This document shows positions 47,330 through 61,375 of a stretch of DNA of 64,000 nucleotides, one piece after another (position 1 is the first letter of the stretch; every line of letters starts with the position of its first letter). Position numbers and translations under genes: made by a program. A model generated the notes under the pieces. The model saw nothing but the letters and a program-made list of their open reading frames with translations, was not told the DNA's origin and did not search any database. The DNA is from Cordylochernes scorpioides (lineage: Eukaryota > Arthropoda > Arachnida > Pseudoscorpiones > Chernetidae), in contig CP092879.1 of NCBI GenBank assembly GCA_030710605.1, positions 44,521,151 to 44,585,150 on the forward strand, given 5' to 3'.

Positions 47330-49099
47330 GTGAGTCGGTGTTGGGTGGTGTCGGTTTTCGATCAAACTTATTTAAGCCTGTCTCTTCTGTCTTTAAAAAC
47401 ACATTTTAGACTCCTTTCTATTTTCTCTCTAAATATCCTTATTATTTATTTGTGATGTTTAGTAATTCTTTAATCCATCTTTGAATTGTGAAGTCACGAG
47501 CTCTTGAATGGGTCAATATTTGAAATATGAGTCTCACCTTTTTACATATTGGACTGTTGAAGTGAACGTAGGTTAAACCTTTCCAGTTTGAAGATGTAAA
47601 TCTTCCTAATTTTAATATATATATTTTGAAATATATTTATAATAATCGTGCAAATGTAATTTTTGATAATAGTAATTCTTTGCTTGTACCGCTTCTTCTT
47701 TCTTTTTAATTAGGCATTTAAAACTTCGTCTCTATATGTCAGAGTGTCTCTACGAGTTATGATGTTTTTACTTGTTTTAATAATATGTTCTGATATGGAT
47801 TATTTGACCAACTCCATAAGGTAGTGAGGACTTAGAAACTTGTTGATATTTTCTTGGGTTATCCCAAAGATCCTGTTTTGTGGCTTGGATACAACCAAAG
47901 ATATGTAGAGAACTGGCAATATTGGGTTAGGCGCATTCTAGAAAGGTCTTGAAAATGCCTGTAAACTTTAAAGATTTGAGTTCTCCACACTCTTGAATCT
48001 TGTCATTAGTGTATATTCCTCCCTATATAGAGTTTTGTAAACGTCCCTGCTAATACCTTTAAAGATATACCATGGGTGAATAAGAAATATTTTCTAGTGT
48101 CTTTGCAAAGTTACTTTATTATTATATATACCTATTTACTTTAAGTATTTCTATTGAAAGAGAGAGAGAGAGAAATCTTCGTGTCTTCATTTCTTATATA
48201 TTTCTTATATATATATATATTCTGATTTTAATTTTTATTCTTTAATAGGGCTCCTCTATTCTCTCAATAGAGTGTTCTTATCTTCCATTTAAATATGGAC
48301 TTCTAAAATAACGTCCTATTTACATAATATTAATTTAGACCTCTTTCCACTATGTCCATCACAGATTTAAACATCTTTATTTCTTTTATAGGTTCGGAAT
48401 TTCTTAATTTTTCTTCAATAAAATTGAATTAGATTGAGGATATTTGAAAGAGAGAGTTATAACAATACCTGAATAAATAAGTAGAGAAACTGAATAGGTT
48501 ATATATAGAAGTTGATTATTAATTTTATAATACAAAAAATGTGTGCGTTTTCGCAAAAAAAAAGAAGATTAAATATTTCAAAAGATTTTCGATTTTCGTT
48601 ATACTAAGGCATTTGTGATTTATAAAATAAGATTGGATTTCATTTTAAAGTGGAATATTATTAATTATATTCAAATTTTAATCAAATCTCGACCTTTAAA
48701 AACCATTGAGACTCTGATTATATAAATAGACGATTTCTAACTCAAAATTTTCCTCAATACTCCAAGACATTTATGTTTCTAGCATAATAAGTGCCTTACA
48801 AAATATATATTTACATATACCCCATGGTTAAAAAAACTAACAAATTATTATGGAAATATGGAACTCATTATAATTATCTTACGAAATATATAGTTTACCA
48901 TGGTAAAAATGTCAATAAATCAGAATGGAAAGTAGTTATAACAATAATAAGATATATTTCAAAACAGAAAAATGGTTACAACTTGTTTACTACAGGTTGT
49001 TGCCCAACCCAGAGCAATATTAGTCTCAAGGCTCCTCGTTATCACGTGGCTATCAGCCATGAACGACAAATCTATTGAAGGTTTGAACATGTAAACTTA

Positions 49100-49600
49100 T
49101 TTTAAGAGATTATGTTCAAGAGATCTGTGGACGAGTGGTATAAACTTTCGGTTTCGACAGTCAAGACCTGGGATCGAATCCCACATGGGGCACTTTTCTT
49201 TTCTAGTGAAAAAATTACTCCAATTGCCCCCTATTCTTGTAAAATTCAAATCGTACAATCGAATTCGAACAAACAAACTGTGCTACTTACATTAAAATCA
49301 GTCACTAACTTCCTTTCACCATGATAATCATTATCATGGCTTGTATGCACCATGTGTACTAGTCTGTGAGCGATTAGTATAAACTCTCGGTTTTCGGCAG
49401 TGAAGATCCGGGATCGAATCCCACATAGGGCACTTTTTCTAGCGAAAAAATTACACCAATAGTCCCTTAATCTTGAAAATGTTAACTCTTACCAACGAGT
49501 GCAAATAAACAAACGGTTCTACCTACAGTAAAATTATTCGCTAACTTCTATCCACCATGATAATCATTATCATGGCTTGTATGTACCATGTGTACCACGT
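49100..49600 (+). repeat. tRNA-derived SINE, two copies (right arm)
   Basis: tRNA-like parts are at 49123-49193 and 49362-49433, with B box GGGATCGAATCCC. The 21-base palindrome CCATGATAAT-G-ATTATCATGG follows each unit. It mirrors 28030-28545. Confidence 0.75.
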
Positions 49601-51056
49601 ATTTTTTATTTACATTAATAGAGAAAATATATAATTGCATTTAAATTTAATTGAGTTTGATCAATGTAGAAAGATACTTTAAAATATTGTAAAATATACT
49701 TTAAAAACATTTTATATTAATGAGAAAATCATTCCTTTTATACAGTGATATTTCAAAAATGTATTTCTATTATCGATTTTAAATATATTATTTTAAATGG
49801 GATTTCATTTATTTAAAATTATTATGAAAGATTAAGTTTTCAAATTGATTATTTTTATCACTTTGGTGTTATTCAATTAGTTTATAAAATGTCATAATAA
49901 ATTATATATATTCATAAATAAAGTATGAAGTTTACATATGCTGCCCCATATATATACTTCCGCTCATATAGTTTCTTCTAGTTCCTAGCGCATGCGTAGT
50001 TCGTGTTATTATTTTCTTTTCATGTTAGGTAAATATATAAATACGTGAAGACTGGATCACAGATTCAATAATCCTTTTGGAAGTTTTTTCACTATACTAT
50101 GGGTAAATAATAAATCGTTTCCAGTTTTGTTTAAGTGTTATTTTATTATTATGGATCTATTCACTTTTTAAGTGAAATTAAATAGTTATTTTGTACCATG
50201 AAAATGTTGAGACTTTAGAAAAGCAAAAATTTCGGAGTTAAAAGATTTTCGAAAATAATCCGTCGCAGGTTAAAGGACTGATGTAGATTTTGTGATATTT
50301 AATTGAAAGTCTGGTTAACATTCCAACGAATGTTCTTATAATGTATTATTATATCTATAGTTCGCAATGTAGGTATACACAGAGAGAATCTGATTCTTTT
50401 TAAAATAAGTATTTTTGTACCTTTTGAAAATGTTGAGACTTTAGAAAAGCTCAAAATTTCAGTTTGAGATATTTTCAAAAATAATTCGTCGCAGGTTTAG
50501 AAGCTGAGGTAGAATTTGTGATCTTTAATTGAAAGTCTCGTTTACATTTCAACGAATGTTAATATAATGCATTGTACTTCTACAGTTCGCAATGTAGGTA
50601 GACACAGAGAGAATCTAGTTGGGATAGAGTGTCTACATTGTCGTAGGACAAATCTTGTCATCACCTTTAATTACACCACTCCTTGTATATGTAAACTTTT
50701 TATATCTAATTAGTTGATGACTAAGACATAAAGCTATAATGGTGTTGGGTTTAATGACGTGTGTGTTCTCTACTCCAAGGACATCTTGTTTTACAATATG
50801 ACGCTTGCTATTATTAGTTCTTTTTTAAAACTCAGTTCTTGTTTTTGTCTGATAAATTCAGACGTAGATAACGTCAAAATATTTCATCGAATTTATTATT
50901 ATATAATTTCAAAATTCAGCATTCCCGTGATATAACCATTGTCTCTATATAACGCTGGTCTTCGTTATATTGCGGCTCTGATACCTTCACCATAAATTTC
51001 TCGAAAATGTCAAAATAAATAGTACAATACAATATTATACGGTATTGATAATTATC

Positions 51057-51335
51057 AATTATATAATTAATATATATATATATATATATATTATTTATTT
51101 AAATATTAGATGGTTTATCGCCCAATAAGCTTGTAAGACGTCCGTGGCTCACCTGAAGCACGCGACCTGCTGCGTGCTTCATAACAAAAACCTCGTAAAA
51201 GATGGACGATTGGTCCATCAAAATATTGGATCAATAAAAAATCTTATTAAATCTTATTTATAGATATATATTTATATATTAAAATTATTTTTTTAATTAA
51301 AATATTTTTTCATATATTTATATATACGTATATAA
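51057..51335. mobile_element. Right-arm-only structured insertion
   Basis: The left arm (near 26630) lacks this stretch. It contains a 9 bp GC-rich hairpin (GAAGCACGC/GCGTGCTTC, near 51157) and a second hairpin (GATGGAC/GTCCATC, near 51204), surrounded by AT repeats. The AT-rich ends hide any target duplication. The family is not recognised. Confidence 0.6.
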
Positions 51336-52534
51336 TTAAACTGTGGCGAAACCTTTGAAGGGTTCACCACTGATAAGCCAGGGCCTCCTGCCTATATTAA
51401 AAAATTAGAAAAAGAATAATTAATAATTCTGTTACCTACTCTACTACAATATGAATTATTGTGAATAGTTTACAGAAATTATCAATATCGGATATAGCCT
51501 GTCTTATTTGAAATTGGTAATAAAAATAAAGCACGAATGTTTCTGTTCAACATAAAATAAACTTCTACTATCTTTACTGTGGTGAAAGATTATTGGGAGG
51601 GTTTGGCTCATCAGTTTTTTTTTCCATTGCAGTAAGGATAGTAGAAGTTTATTTTTTTATGTTTAAAAGAAACATTCATGCTTTGATGCTTCCCTTTCTT
51701 ATATATAGATGGCACGTTATATCGCTTTATAATTAAAATAAAAATAAAAACAGCAACCTGATGAGAGGTAGGTGGTAAAAGAAAAAAATCACAATAACAA
51801 ACCTTTTGAAAACATTAAAGTTTTAAATATACCTGAAATTTAACCAAAATATTAAAAGTAAAGTAAGTATAGGTTTTAATACCAACTGGAAATAACGCCA
51901 TTTATCAACTATAAATCGAACTTTGTGATTTATTGTTTAAGATTTCCAGGTTTCCCCTAAACATGGATTAGCCTATCTTGTGCTGGTTCGGCGTTTTTTG
52001 TGTCAGCATAAAATGTGAGATTATCTGAAAAAGCTTCCTTTGAAGTATAATCATGAATTACCCTAGTTTTGAAAATGAGATTTGAAAAATATTATAAATA
52101 AACAGAATAATATTAACATCTGTCTTTCATATATAAGACATGATAAACATAAAATAAAGTAGCTCACTATATAGTACAATATTATTCATTGAAATAATGA
52201 TACAAGGGGATTTTATTGCATTCTTTTTAATTCTTTTCACTTAAGAAGAACTTGTACAAGCACGCCTTGTTGGACGCCAGGATGATCAGAGCGTCATCAA
52301 CCTGGCATCATTCTAAGACCTAGCTCTGCAGGTTAAAGAGCCGCTGGTTGAAATTCGTAAAAGAAAATGGGTCTAACTTCTAGAAGTTCAATTTAATCTG
52401 AGAATATCTTTCAGAAAATATAAATTGAAAAATAACAATACATTCTAGAGGAAATTTGCGATTTATTATTATAAAATATCAAAAGACTTACGCAATAAGT
52501 TCCTTAATTTTTTTTATCACAATAATGAAACATA

Positions 52535-52535
52535 A

Positions 52536-52590
<55 letters not shown>
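52535..52590. repeat. (AT)n microsatellite
   Basis: A run of alternating AT of more than 50 bases lies here. The left-arm equivalent near 25405 is about half as long. Confidence 0.95.
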
Positions 52591-52594
<4 letters not shown>

Positions 52595-52677
52595 AATTGT
52601 TAAGCGTATTTACGCAAGTTTAGTCTTAAATATCCATTTCTTGGTTTCTCAAGAAGCCTCTGGGACCAAAATTATTA

Positions 52678-52885
52678 TACAGCCTGCTCCACGCTGACGA
52701 GCACCAACAGCGCAAACGCGTTCGTGGATGGCTTTTCTTGATTTATCAATATATTGGGTTGGCCAAATATCATGTAACAGACTAAATTAATGCTTAGTGG
52801 ATTTCTGTTCCACCAGATGGCGCTCTGCCTTCTGAAAAGCACATGTGCTCTGGTCTAGATATGCCTTTTTTATTTTTAATATATA
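52678..52885 (+). mobile_element. Hairpin element with decayed hammerhead (right copy)
   Basis: It mirrors 25111-25320. The hammerhead-like region at 52681-52733 keeps stem I (CCACG/CGTGG) and CTGACGAG, but the invariant GAAA reads CAAA, so it should not cleave. Confidence 0.75.
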
Positions 52886-53015
52886 TATATACCATTGGTA
52901 TATTGCGAAAGGTTTTTGATATTTTATAACATTCTTCTCTCTTAGCTAGATTTAGATAGAATCGTTTAGCTAGAACAGTAACTTATAGAATGATAATATG
53001 AATTCGTGTTTCCAG

Positions 53016-53259
53016 CTCTTTTGCCGACTTCAAATCTTGCACTTTGAAAGTGGCACACACTCACTGCAATGCTGATGTGGCGAACTTACTGGATCAGGTG
53101 ATGGACAGTTACACAGGAGATGTAATGAAACTGGCATGTGTGGGATTCGAAGTGGGTTCCACGGCATGCGGCAACTACAAGATTCCATCCCATAATGAAG
53201 AGGTTCCATCGGCCATAACTGTGGTCAAACCCCTCCTTAAAATCATTACAGAAATGTGA
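53016..53259 (+). CDS. Candidate terminal exon D1
   Basis: The acceptor CGTGTTTCCAG is followed by one base and SFADFKSC, then cysteines in HTHC, LACVGF and STAC, and a stop after LKIITEM. The exon is phase 2 in, compatible with exon C. An AATAAA-containing run lies about 60 bp after the stop. Compared with D2, the changes cluster before the second cysteine and near the C-terminus. It may be one of three alternative last exons, or the last exon of its own gene copy. Confidence 0.82.
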
Positions 53260-53514
53260 TGAATGTCCAAATACTGGACTCTTATATGTTACCTTTTAGC
53301 TAGAGAACTTTAAAAATAAAAAATATATTTAGACTAGAGAATGTTTAATTATTCTTAGTTAGTTAGCGTTTAGATTAAGTCCAAAATATGGATGTATGTA
53401 ACTATAATTATAAAGATTTGTTAAAAAGCCATAGGGTAGATAGGAATTCATTTCAAAAAAATCAAAATTTAATAATATTTATTTTTAAAACTCTTTCGGG
53501 AGGTTATATATATA

Positions 53515-53700
53515 TATGATAAAACGATAGAAAAAAAAAAAGATAAGTGGGTCAGGTGTTGATATTAAAAATAAAGAAGGCATCTCCTGACCACGAGCAC
53601 ATGTGCTTTTTATTTATATTTCCACTAGATGGCGCTCTTTCATCTAAAAAGCACATGTGCTCGTGGTCGGGAGATGCCTTCTTTATTTTTAATATATATA
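53515..53700. repeat. Hairpin element (right copy)
   Basis: It mirrors 24301-24490: arms with GAAGGCATCTCCTGACCACG and AGCACATGTGCT around the CACTAGATGGCGCTC loop, with the TGGGTCAGGTGTTGAT tail. Confidence 0.82.
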
Positions 53701-56700
53701 TAGTGTATTGAAAATGCATTTGAGAGTCAACACTAAGATCAGATTCGAGATATATTCATCAAATTTGAAAATGACTTCTCTAAATGGAAATAAGCTTCAA
53801 TAAGAAAACTTCTAAATTTGGGTCTTTTCAGAGCTTCATAATTTGCATGTAATGTATTTGCAAATTTTAAATGTGTCAGGAAAATTAAATACTAATACGC
53901 TTATTAATTGGTAAATCTTTTAGCACAATAAAAGTTGATTTCTAAATATATATTTAAATATAAAGAACTCTTATTTAATAGAAGGATGTGTCCTAATTAA
54001 AGGGGATATCTATGAAGGGTAAAATAGTAACGAAGCTAATAAGCAAATAATTTTGTCTCTTTTTAATATATAAATATTAACCGGATTTAGATTATTCACA
54101 CAATAAATCTGTTAAGATGAAAACATTCGGAAACGAGGACTGTTAAGAAAGGGTTTTTGATGCACTGTATATATTCAGAATAATTACGTATGCACAAAGA
54201 GTATTGTCCTCTCGCATTTTTGCAATATATATTACTACAATTATTACAATATAAATCAGAGAGCGTTCTGCTAATAATAAAAGATCGAAAAGATGCATTG
54301 TTTTGATATTTAAGCGAAAAAGTATTTTTTTTTTTATTTAAGAAGAAGAAGAAGAAGAAATTAAAGCTAGCGCAATTACTCGATTTAATCTGGGTTTTCC
54401 GGTTTGAATGTTCAACCTCAAAGAGAAATTGTGTTAACAAATCTTAAACTATCTTATTAATAGATATGATTAAATAAATTAATTACTATAAGCACCATTA
54501 TTCTGAATTTAAAATATACAATTCATTCCGTTATGTCTAAAGTTCTTAATGGCTTTGCGTCCTTTTTCTTGCGGTGTGAAGATCGAATTTATCCTTACAA
54601 CGACCTATGGAAACATCGTCTTCTTGAAGTCTTGACTTTGACACGACGATGGAATCCTTAAGTTGGTCGCGGTAAATGTAGTTTACAGTACTCACAGCCA
54701 CGAGGTCTCCTCGGCGATCTTCAGTTTGTCTTCCTTAGTCTACCCAGCATCTCCACCAAGGTGTCACGTTGAAAATGAGGGAAGACAACCATGAAAATAA
54801 AAAAGCAATTTATTTTGAACAAACCAACATGGAAGTACAGAAGCATAGAAATAAATATGCTAAATATAAAAAATATATATAAAATAACCATATATTAATA
54901 TATTTTTCTTTAAAATATACTCTGCCGCAAAATAATAGAATATATATGCTAATATAGTAATAAGAGAGAAAGAAGAAAATGTCATTTAATAGTCAATTTC
55001 ACATAATTTTTATCTTCCTTCAAAGGGATGTTTAATGATAATGAAAACTTGGGAAAGTTCACCATTGATGAGCCAAGCCCACCCAATAAATTTTTCATCA
55101 CAGTAAGGACCGTAGAAGTTTGTTTTATGTGTAAAAAATACATTCATGCTCTAATCCTCTCATTTCCTACAACAGAATTGGTTTGCTTGTCTGTTTTGTA
55201 ACATATCTTAAACTACTGAATCCATATTCTTGCCAATTAATTCGACTTTTGAACTATTACATGGTTCAGACTTATTCAATGCTTGAAATTTTCTTATGTT
55301 TTTTTCCCCCAAATAATCAAGTAAATATCAGTCAAATCAAAAGTTTTATTATAATGTATTTTTCTATCTCAATGAAGAAGAAAAATATGGAGTTGAATCT
55401 TAAATAATTGAGATGTACAGATATTGTTTTGGTCAAAACGAAATGGGTATACTTCTTCAGAAGTTAAATTGATTTGGGTTAACATTAAAATAAAGATATA
55501 TACATTATTAAAGGTATTTATAATAGTTTATTTCAACTTTTCAATAATAAATTCTCAATATATAATTCATATTAAAAGAGAAGGAATCACCAGACATCAT
55601 CTTGAAGAAGAAATCAAAGTTTACGGTGACAAGTTTCTCTTATTTATATTTAAATAAAGAATTTCGTCGCCGTTAGCTTTGATTCCTTCTTCTATATAAC
55701 TCATATTTTAAATACATACGTGAATAGTGCTATTAAGGACTCTCAAGAATAAGAATACATTTGAGAGCCATGCCTTGGTAATTTTACTTCAGAAAAATGA
55801 TTTATTTTATTTAATTATTCCCAAACACACATAAGTTATATCCTATGTGAATATTTGCGTGAAAATATTCAAAATATTATATTTTATCTCTATCAAAATA
55901 TATATTAAAATATTTCTACTATCAAAGAGAGAGTGAAATATTATTCAAATATACATTTTAATGCAACATTTATACAAGAAAGTAAGTATATTTACATATT
56001 GAATCTTATTTTATAGTTTCAAAGAATTAATAATATTTAATATAGTGTAAAATTAACCAAAATATTAATGGTATAAATATAGATTATTTAAAAATAATAA
56101 AATATACAAATTGAAGTTAGAATTTTCAATTCATTAGTGTAATTTAGGTCCACGGTAGTTGAGAGAGAGTCTGCAGAATTTTTTAAATTTTCTATATTCT
56201 TCTTTACTGAAAACCATTCGGCTTAAACTGGAACTGTTCATTTGACATTGTACTCTCAAATCTGCAACATGTGGGCACCGGATTAAAATTATGTTCCGAG
56301 TTATATTCTTCTTGGTCACGTAAGAAGATAGAAAAATCAGTTCTACCAATTCAAGTACGTGTTAAAGTCGCCATATGCCACGTATAAATTTTATATTATA
56401 AACATTTGGCTGGATAAATTTTGGTAATCTTGAGTTTTCAAAAATATTCTCTGAAATAATCATTAGAATCTTCATAGTATTTTTTTTGTAATTTTTCAAT
56501 TATAAGGTTATATATTTCATTCTTTTTTTGCAGGCTTCTTTCTATAATAATTCATTTCAATTTTTTAAGTATGTTTGATAAAATGAAATCCTCAATTTTA
56601 AGTATTCTTGCGAGAACATGGGTGTAGTACGAAGATCTTGTATTATTGTTAGTTATGAAAAAATAATAGAAAAAAATAATAAAAAGGTTAGATGTTAATA

Positions 56701-56702
56701 TT

Positions 56703-56898
56703 AAAATTAATAAAGGCATATCCTGACCAAAACCACATGTGTTTTTTTAGATGGCAGAACTGAAATCAACTAAACATTGATTTACTTCAGGGAACAGGTT
56801 AAATCAATGTTTAGTTGTTTTCTGTTCCACTAGATGGCGCTCTGCCATCTAAAAAGCACATGTGCTTTTGGTCAGGATATGCCTTTATTAATTTTAAT
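56703..56898. repeat. Hairpin element, variant (right copy)
   Basis: It mirrors 21040-21233, with the TTAATAAAGGCATATCCTGA arm and CACATGTG palindromes. Confidence 0.82.
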
Positions 56899-58810
56899 AG
56901 TTAATTATATAAATGAAGTTTATCTTAGTAGATATAAAAAAGAACCTATATTTCCATAGCATTTCCATTCATGGAAAAACAAAAGAAATGTTATACATTT
57001 CAGCATATATATTTATATTTATTATTATTATTATTATTATTATTTTTTTTTTGAAAAGGAGAACGTTCGAATATACATTTAGGAGAAATCCGCCGTTATA
57101 TAACAAATAAGGAGTAGTTTATACTTAAAATATGGAACTTCCTCAAGTTTTGTCCATGAGTGTATACATGCTTCTCAAAATACTGGATGAGTGTGAGAAA
57201 TTACCACTAAATGGTTCCAAATATTTGAATTGAAAATTCCTAGCTGACGCCTCCACGTGGAAGAGGGTGGACAACGCCTTAGAGCGGCAAATCCAAGAGG
57301 ACACCGAAAAGAGGACACCGTGATAAGTCTCCAAATACATTATAAAATTAAAGAGGACACTCACCTGCCCTTGATGGTAAAAGAGGTTTCTCAAAATTGG
57401 TGAACCTATATTAGATCAAAAGCATAAGGATTCAGAAAACAAACCACAGCATTATTTTTCATATAACAATCCTCATCGAATTGACAAACTACACCAAGAC
57501 AATATATTATCACCAGACTATGGCTATAAGTAGATCACATTAAAAAACAGACCTTTCACACTAGTAATTCGAATCAAATAAAATTTGCTTATGCAGTGGA
57601 CCTTCTATTTGCTGATACTCAAGGACTAAAAAGAAGAGTCTAACGACTTTACTGAACACTGGTTCATGTACATAAACTAAATAACGATATTACCTATATT
57701 ATATGGGTTTAGTCCTATGAACCAGGTGTTTGAGGTCCTAAGTTAGATTTTATTCAGCATTAATTATTCCAAAATATTGAACCAATATATTTATCTTTCT
57801 TCTTTTAGAAGATAATGTATAATATAATAAGTTCTCTAAGAATGAAGTCACTTTCACAGCAATGGAGATTTTAAATATTAATTTTAGTTATATAGATATA
57901 TTTATATATATATTTTTAAATTATGAATATTTTATAAAATATATCTAAATATATAAAAATTATATAGAGAAGAAATAATCTATAATTACAAAGATATATG
58001 AGAGATATATAGATTTTCATCTAAATAACATTCAAAAATGATTGCAGAAAGGTTCATCGACTGGGTATATATTTAGAAGTAAAAAGTGTATTTTCCTATT
58101 CATGATTATGTTATTAAACAAAATATAATATTTTCCAACCATAGAATTATCTCAGTCATTTTGCCATCTCAAAATACATCTTGAGCAAATTGGAGATATT
58201 TCAAGGTTCCTTCACTGGGCCTTGTAAAATCGACGCCGTCTTGGTCTGACGAGAGCCATAGCACCTAAAACCATGGCCTACATTCAAAATTTAGCAAAAA
58301 TGGTTTCGTAACATTTGGTTGACCATTAACCTAGTGAATCCGAGAGGAAAGGTCTGACTGTCACCTCCATGCGATGCCCATTGGAGAGCTAACCAACAAC
58401 AGCAGCTCTTTTTATACCTATCATGGAGACTTATTCATTCTTCATGACCTTGTATAATTATACAATGGGATAATATTAAAAATAATCTAGGGTATCACAG
58501 AGACCTTCAATAGTAATAATTGTATTTGTCGACTTTATTTTAACGATAAAGTCTCTATTTGTTTTAAGAAAGAGAATATAAATTTATAATATCAAGAAAA
58601 TCGAAAGCGAAAAGGTTTATTCCTTGAGAAGCTCAACTTTCAATCAAGATATTGATATCTACCAGAATCCCATCTATAAAAAATAGAATCGCATATTATT
58701 CTTAACTAAATTTCTTTAAAATTTTTCAAATTATATTCTAATTTGGAGTCAGCGTTTATTTCTCTTCAGTAAGCAACTTGACGAATTATGACTTGGGGTC
58801 GTGTTTCCAG

Positions 58811-59057
58811 CTCTTTCGCCGACTTCAAATCTTGCTCATTGAAGGCTGCACACACTCACTGCAATGCTGACGTGGCAGAATTCTTGGATCAGGTGATGGA
58901 CAGTTATACAGGAGAGGTCATGACCCTGGCATGCGTTGGATTTGAAGTGGGGTCTGCTGCTTGCGAGAATATCAAGATTCCATCCCACAATGAGGAGATT
59001 CCTTCAGCCATCACTGTGATCAAGCCTCTCCTCTCAATCATTACTAGCATGCGATAG
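58811..59057 (+). CDS. Candidate terminal exon D2
   Basis: The acceptor GTGTTTCCAG, one base, then SFADFKSCSLKAAHTHC; the frame ends SIITSMR-stop. Four cysteines match D1 and D3. AATAAA occurs about 55 bases after the stop (GAGAAATAAAACT). The protein is identical to the left-arm copy. There is an in-frame ATG at 58788, but it sits in front of a strong acceptor and I do not take it as the start. Confidence 0.84.
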
Positions 59058-61184
59058 CTATCCAACGAATGGAATCTTATGTTACCTTAGCTAGAGAAAA
59101 ATTAGAGAGAAATAAAACTATATTTAGAATAGAGAGATATGTTTGGTGCTTTTCTTAGAGACACAAAACATAAGTTCCGAAATAAGATACAAAAAAATGC
59201 GCAAGAAATATTTTGGAACTTCAACGAGAGAAGAAGAGTGGTCCAAAACTGATGGAAGACTATTATATGACACCAAGATTCATCTTTCACATTATTTTCA
59301 ATGCAATACAAATACAACAAGAAGGTAACAACAAAGAATTATCTAGTTGTATTCTAATACACTAGAACCTGAATAATTCAACGTCTTTAATTAGAACATT
59401 TATCTTGGTCCCTAGAATTTCCTATGAATAGAATTTCCATTTTAAATTCGAATTTTTGGATATTTCGATTTTTTTGTTTGTTTCCTTGGTCTTCGAATTA
59501 TCCAAATTCGACTGTATTCAAATTACAGTTCTAGACTGGCTACATATCATAGAGATTTGAAAATGACGTTTATGAACACCAGTATACCTCAGTAACTAGG
59601 TTTTTCATAGTCGTAGTTTTGAAAAGAGGCGCAATAGAGGCCATTTTAGATGGATATTTGTGATAGTAATGTCTGATCAAGAGACTGGTGTATCCTCGTA
59701 AGCTTTCTTTTAAATTACCATATTAGCTAAATGTTAATCTCTCTTTGCTGCTCTTTCAATCCCTTTATTTATAATGAAATACTTCATTTATTTTGACGTG
59801 AGTGAAATTCCTAATAATTTACCGTATATATATATTATATTGAAATTTAAAGACAATATTAATCAGAAATATAAAGATATTCTTTGCCTTTTTACATCCT
59901 ATATCCGAAAATATGTAAATAAGAGACAATATTAAGAGGGCGCGCAAACCAGACTACTTCACACAATCAAAACTCAGTCTTTCAATAACAAAGGAGGCGT
60001 TTTAATGAATGGATTAGTTACACTATTAATAAATATAAGTTTTTGTATCAACTCTAGTATGATGATATCAAGTAGTTTGAGAGAGATAACATGATGTATA
60101 TTAGTTAGTAGTGGAATTCCTCACTATCTTGATTGTATCCATACCACCAAAATTGGTATTTATAACAATCCAGAGAAAAAATCATAAAACTATTGAAATT
60201 ATTGCTTGCCCAAAGACATTGCTCGATGCAAATATTTATATGTAATTTTACTCTCCTAAAAATATATATACATAGTTTGCTTAAATACCATTTCTAAGAT
60301 TCCACCCTTCAGTGTAGCATGTAAAAGTAGAATGATACAAAACAGTATTAGAACTCTAAAAAGCGGTTTGGTAGATTAAATTGGCGAAACCGCTGGAAGG
60401 GTTCACCACTAATAAGCCAAGCCCTCTCACTATTTTTCCATCGAAGTAAGAATAGTATAAGTTATTTTTATGTGTAAAATAAACATTCGTGCCTTAACGT
60501 TTTTATATTCTATATATTAATGGCACGTTATTGCCTTATATTGAAAAATCCTTAATTGAGATGGAGTGTGTTGATTCCATTCTGATATAATAAGAAAATC
60601 TAAATTTTATCGATTAATGTGAGTATTCTATTATCAAACAGAAATATGAAAGATTTAGCTGTAAATTTAGGCTCTTCTTATCCAATAATATCGAATTCAT
60701 AGGTTTTGATAGTTAGAAATTCGAAATTTCCTCTTTTACGCAAAGTAAACAAACTGATACTATTACAGTAGAAATAAATTATAAATATCTTACCAATCTG
60801 TAAGCCTAATGAAGATTGACATTGCGTCAATAACATAACTTTGATAACCACCTGAAGCAGTAAACTATCAAAAGAACAGAATTGTGAGGCGAAGAGTTTA
60901 TTTTTTGTTTTTATTATTTAGCTGAGTTTTTGAGAATATTCCCCTTCTATAATAGTAAAATAAGAACATATAAGAGAGAATAAATTTTATTTTAAATATA
61001 CATATTACATATTTGCATATAAAGACATATGAACGACAAAAATATGCAGATATATAACAAAATTTATCCTCTTTCATATTAGAAGGGCAGAAATGCTCGA
61101 AAGGTCGGCTGAATAAAAAATCCTACAAGAAACTCATCGATTCACGATTTTTTTACTTCTAATAACATAGCGTCAATTCTAACT

Positions 61185-61375
61185 GGGCATTATCGGCCAT
61201 AGGTACCCCATGGTAAACAAGCCTTTGTTGTGGCCCAAGGGCACGTCCTCGGCAATTAGCCCAGCAGTTAAATTGGCCGAAGGGCGGCCGATAAACCAGA
61301 GGGTGAAGGTCGATCAAGGTCGTGTCCTTCAGCCTTCCTGGACAACCTCAGACAACCAACAAGAAAGTCCTCAAC
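61185..61375. repeat. GC-rich conserved island (right copy)
   Basis: It is the reverse complement of 16370-16560 with few changes, including the GGCCGAAGGGCGGCCG hairpin. Confidence 0.5.

Larger units (their letters stand above)
47330..53015 (+). other. Long intron between C and D1
   Basis: It contains tRNA-derived SINEs (49100-49600), a duplicated block of about 230 bp (about 50190-50640, single in the left arm), the 51057-51335 insertion, a MITE copy (51525-51720), an AT microsatellite and the decayed hammerhead element. Confidence 0.6.
53260..58810 (+). other. Region between D1 and D2 with no recognised exon
   Basis: Two hairpin elements (53515-53700, 56703-56898) and a MITE copy near 55045 lie here. 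I found no second copy of exons A, B or C, which matters for the alternative-exon idea. Confidence 0.6.

Noticed and set aside
46846-47333. Several overlapping 60-131 codon ORFs that look like a repeat protein
   Set aside because: They are translations of the 68 bp minisatellite in different frames. The unit length is not a multiple of three. Only the last 133 bases form a real exon.
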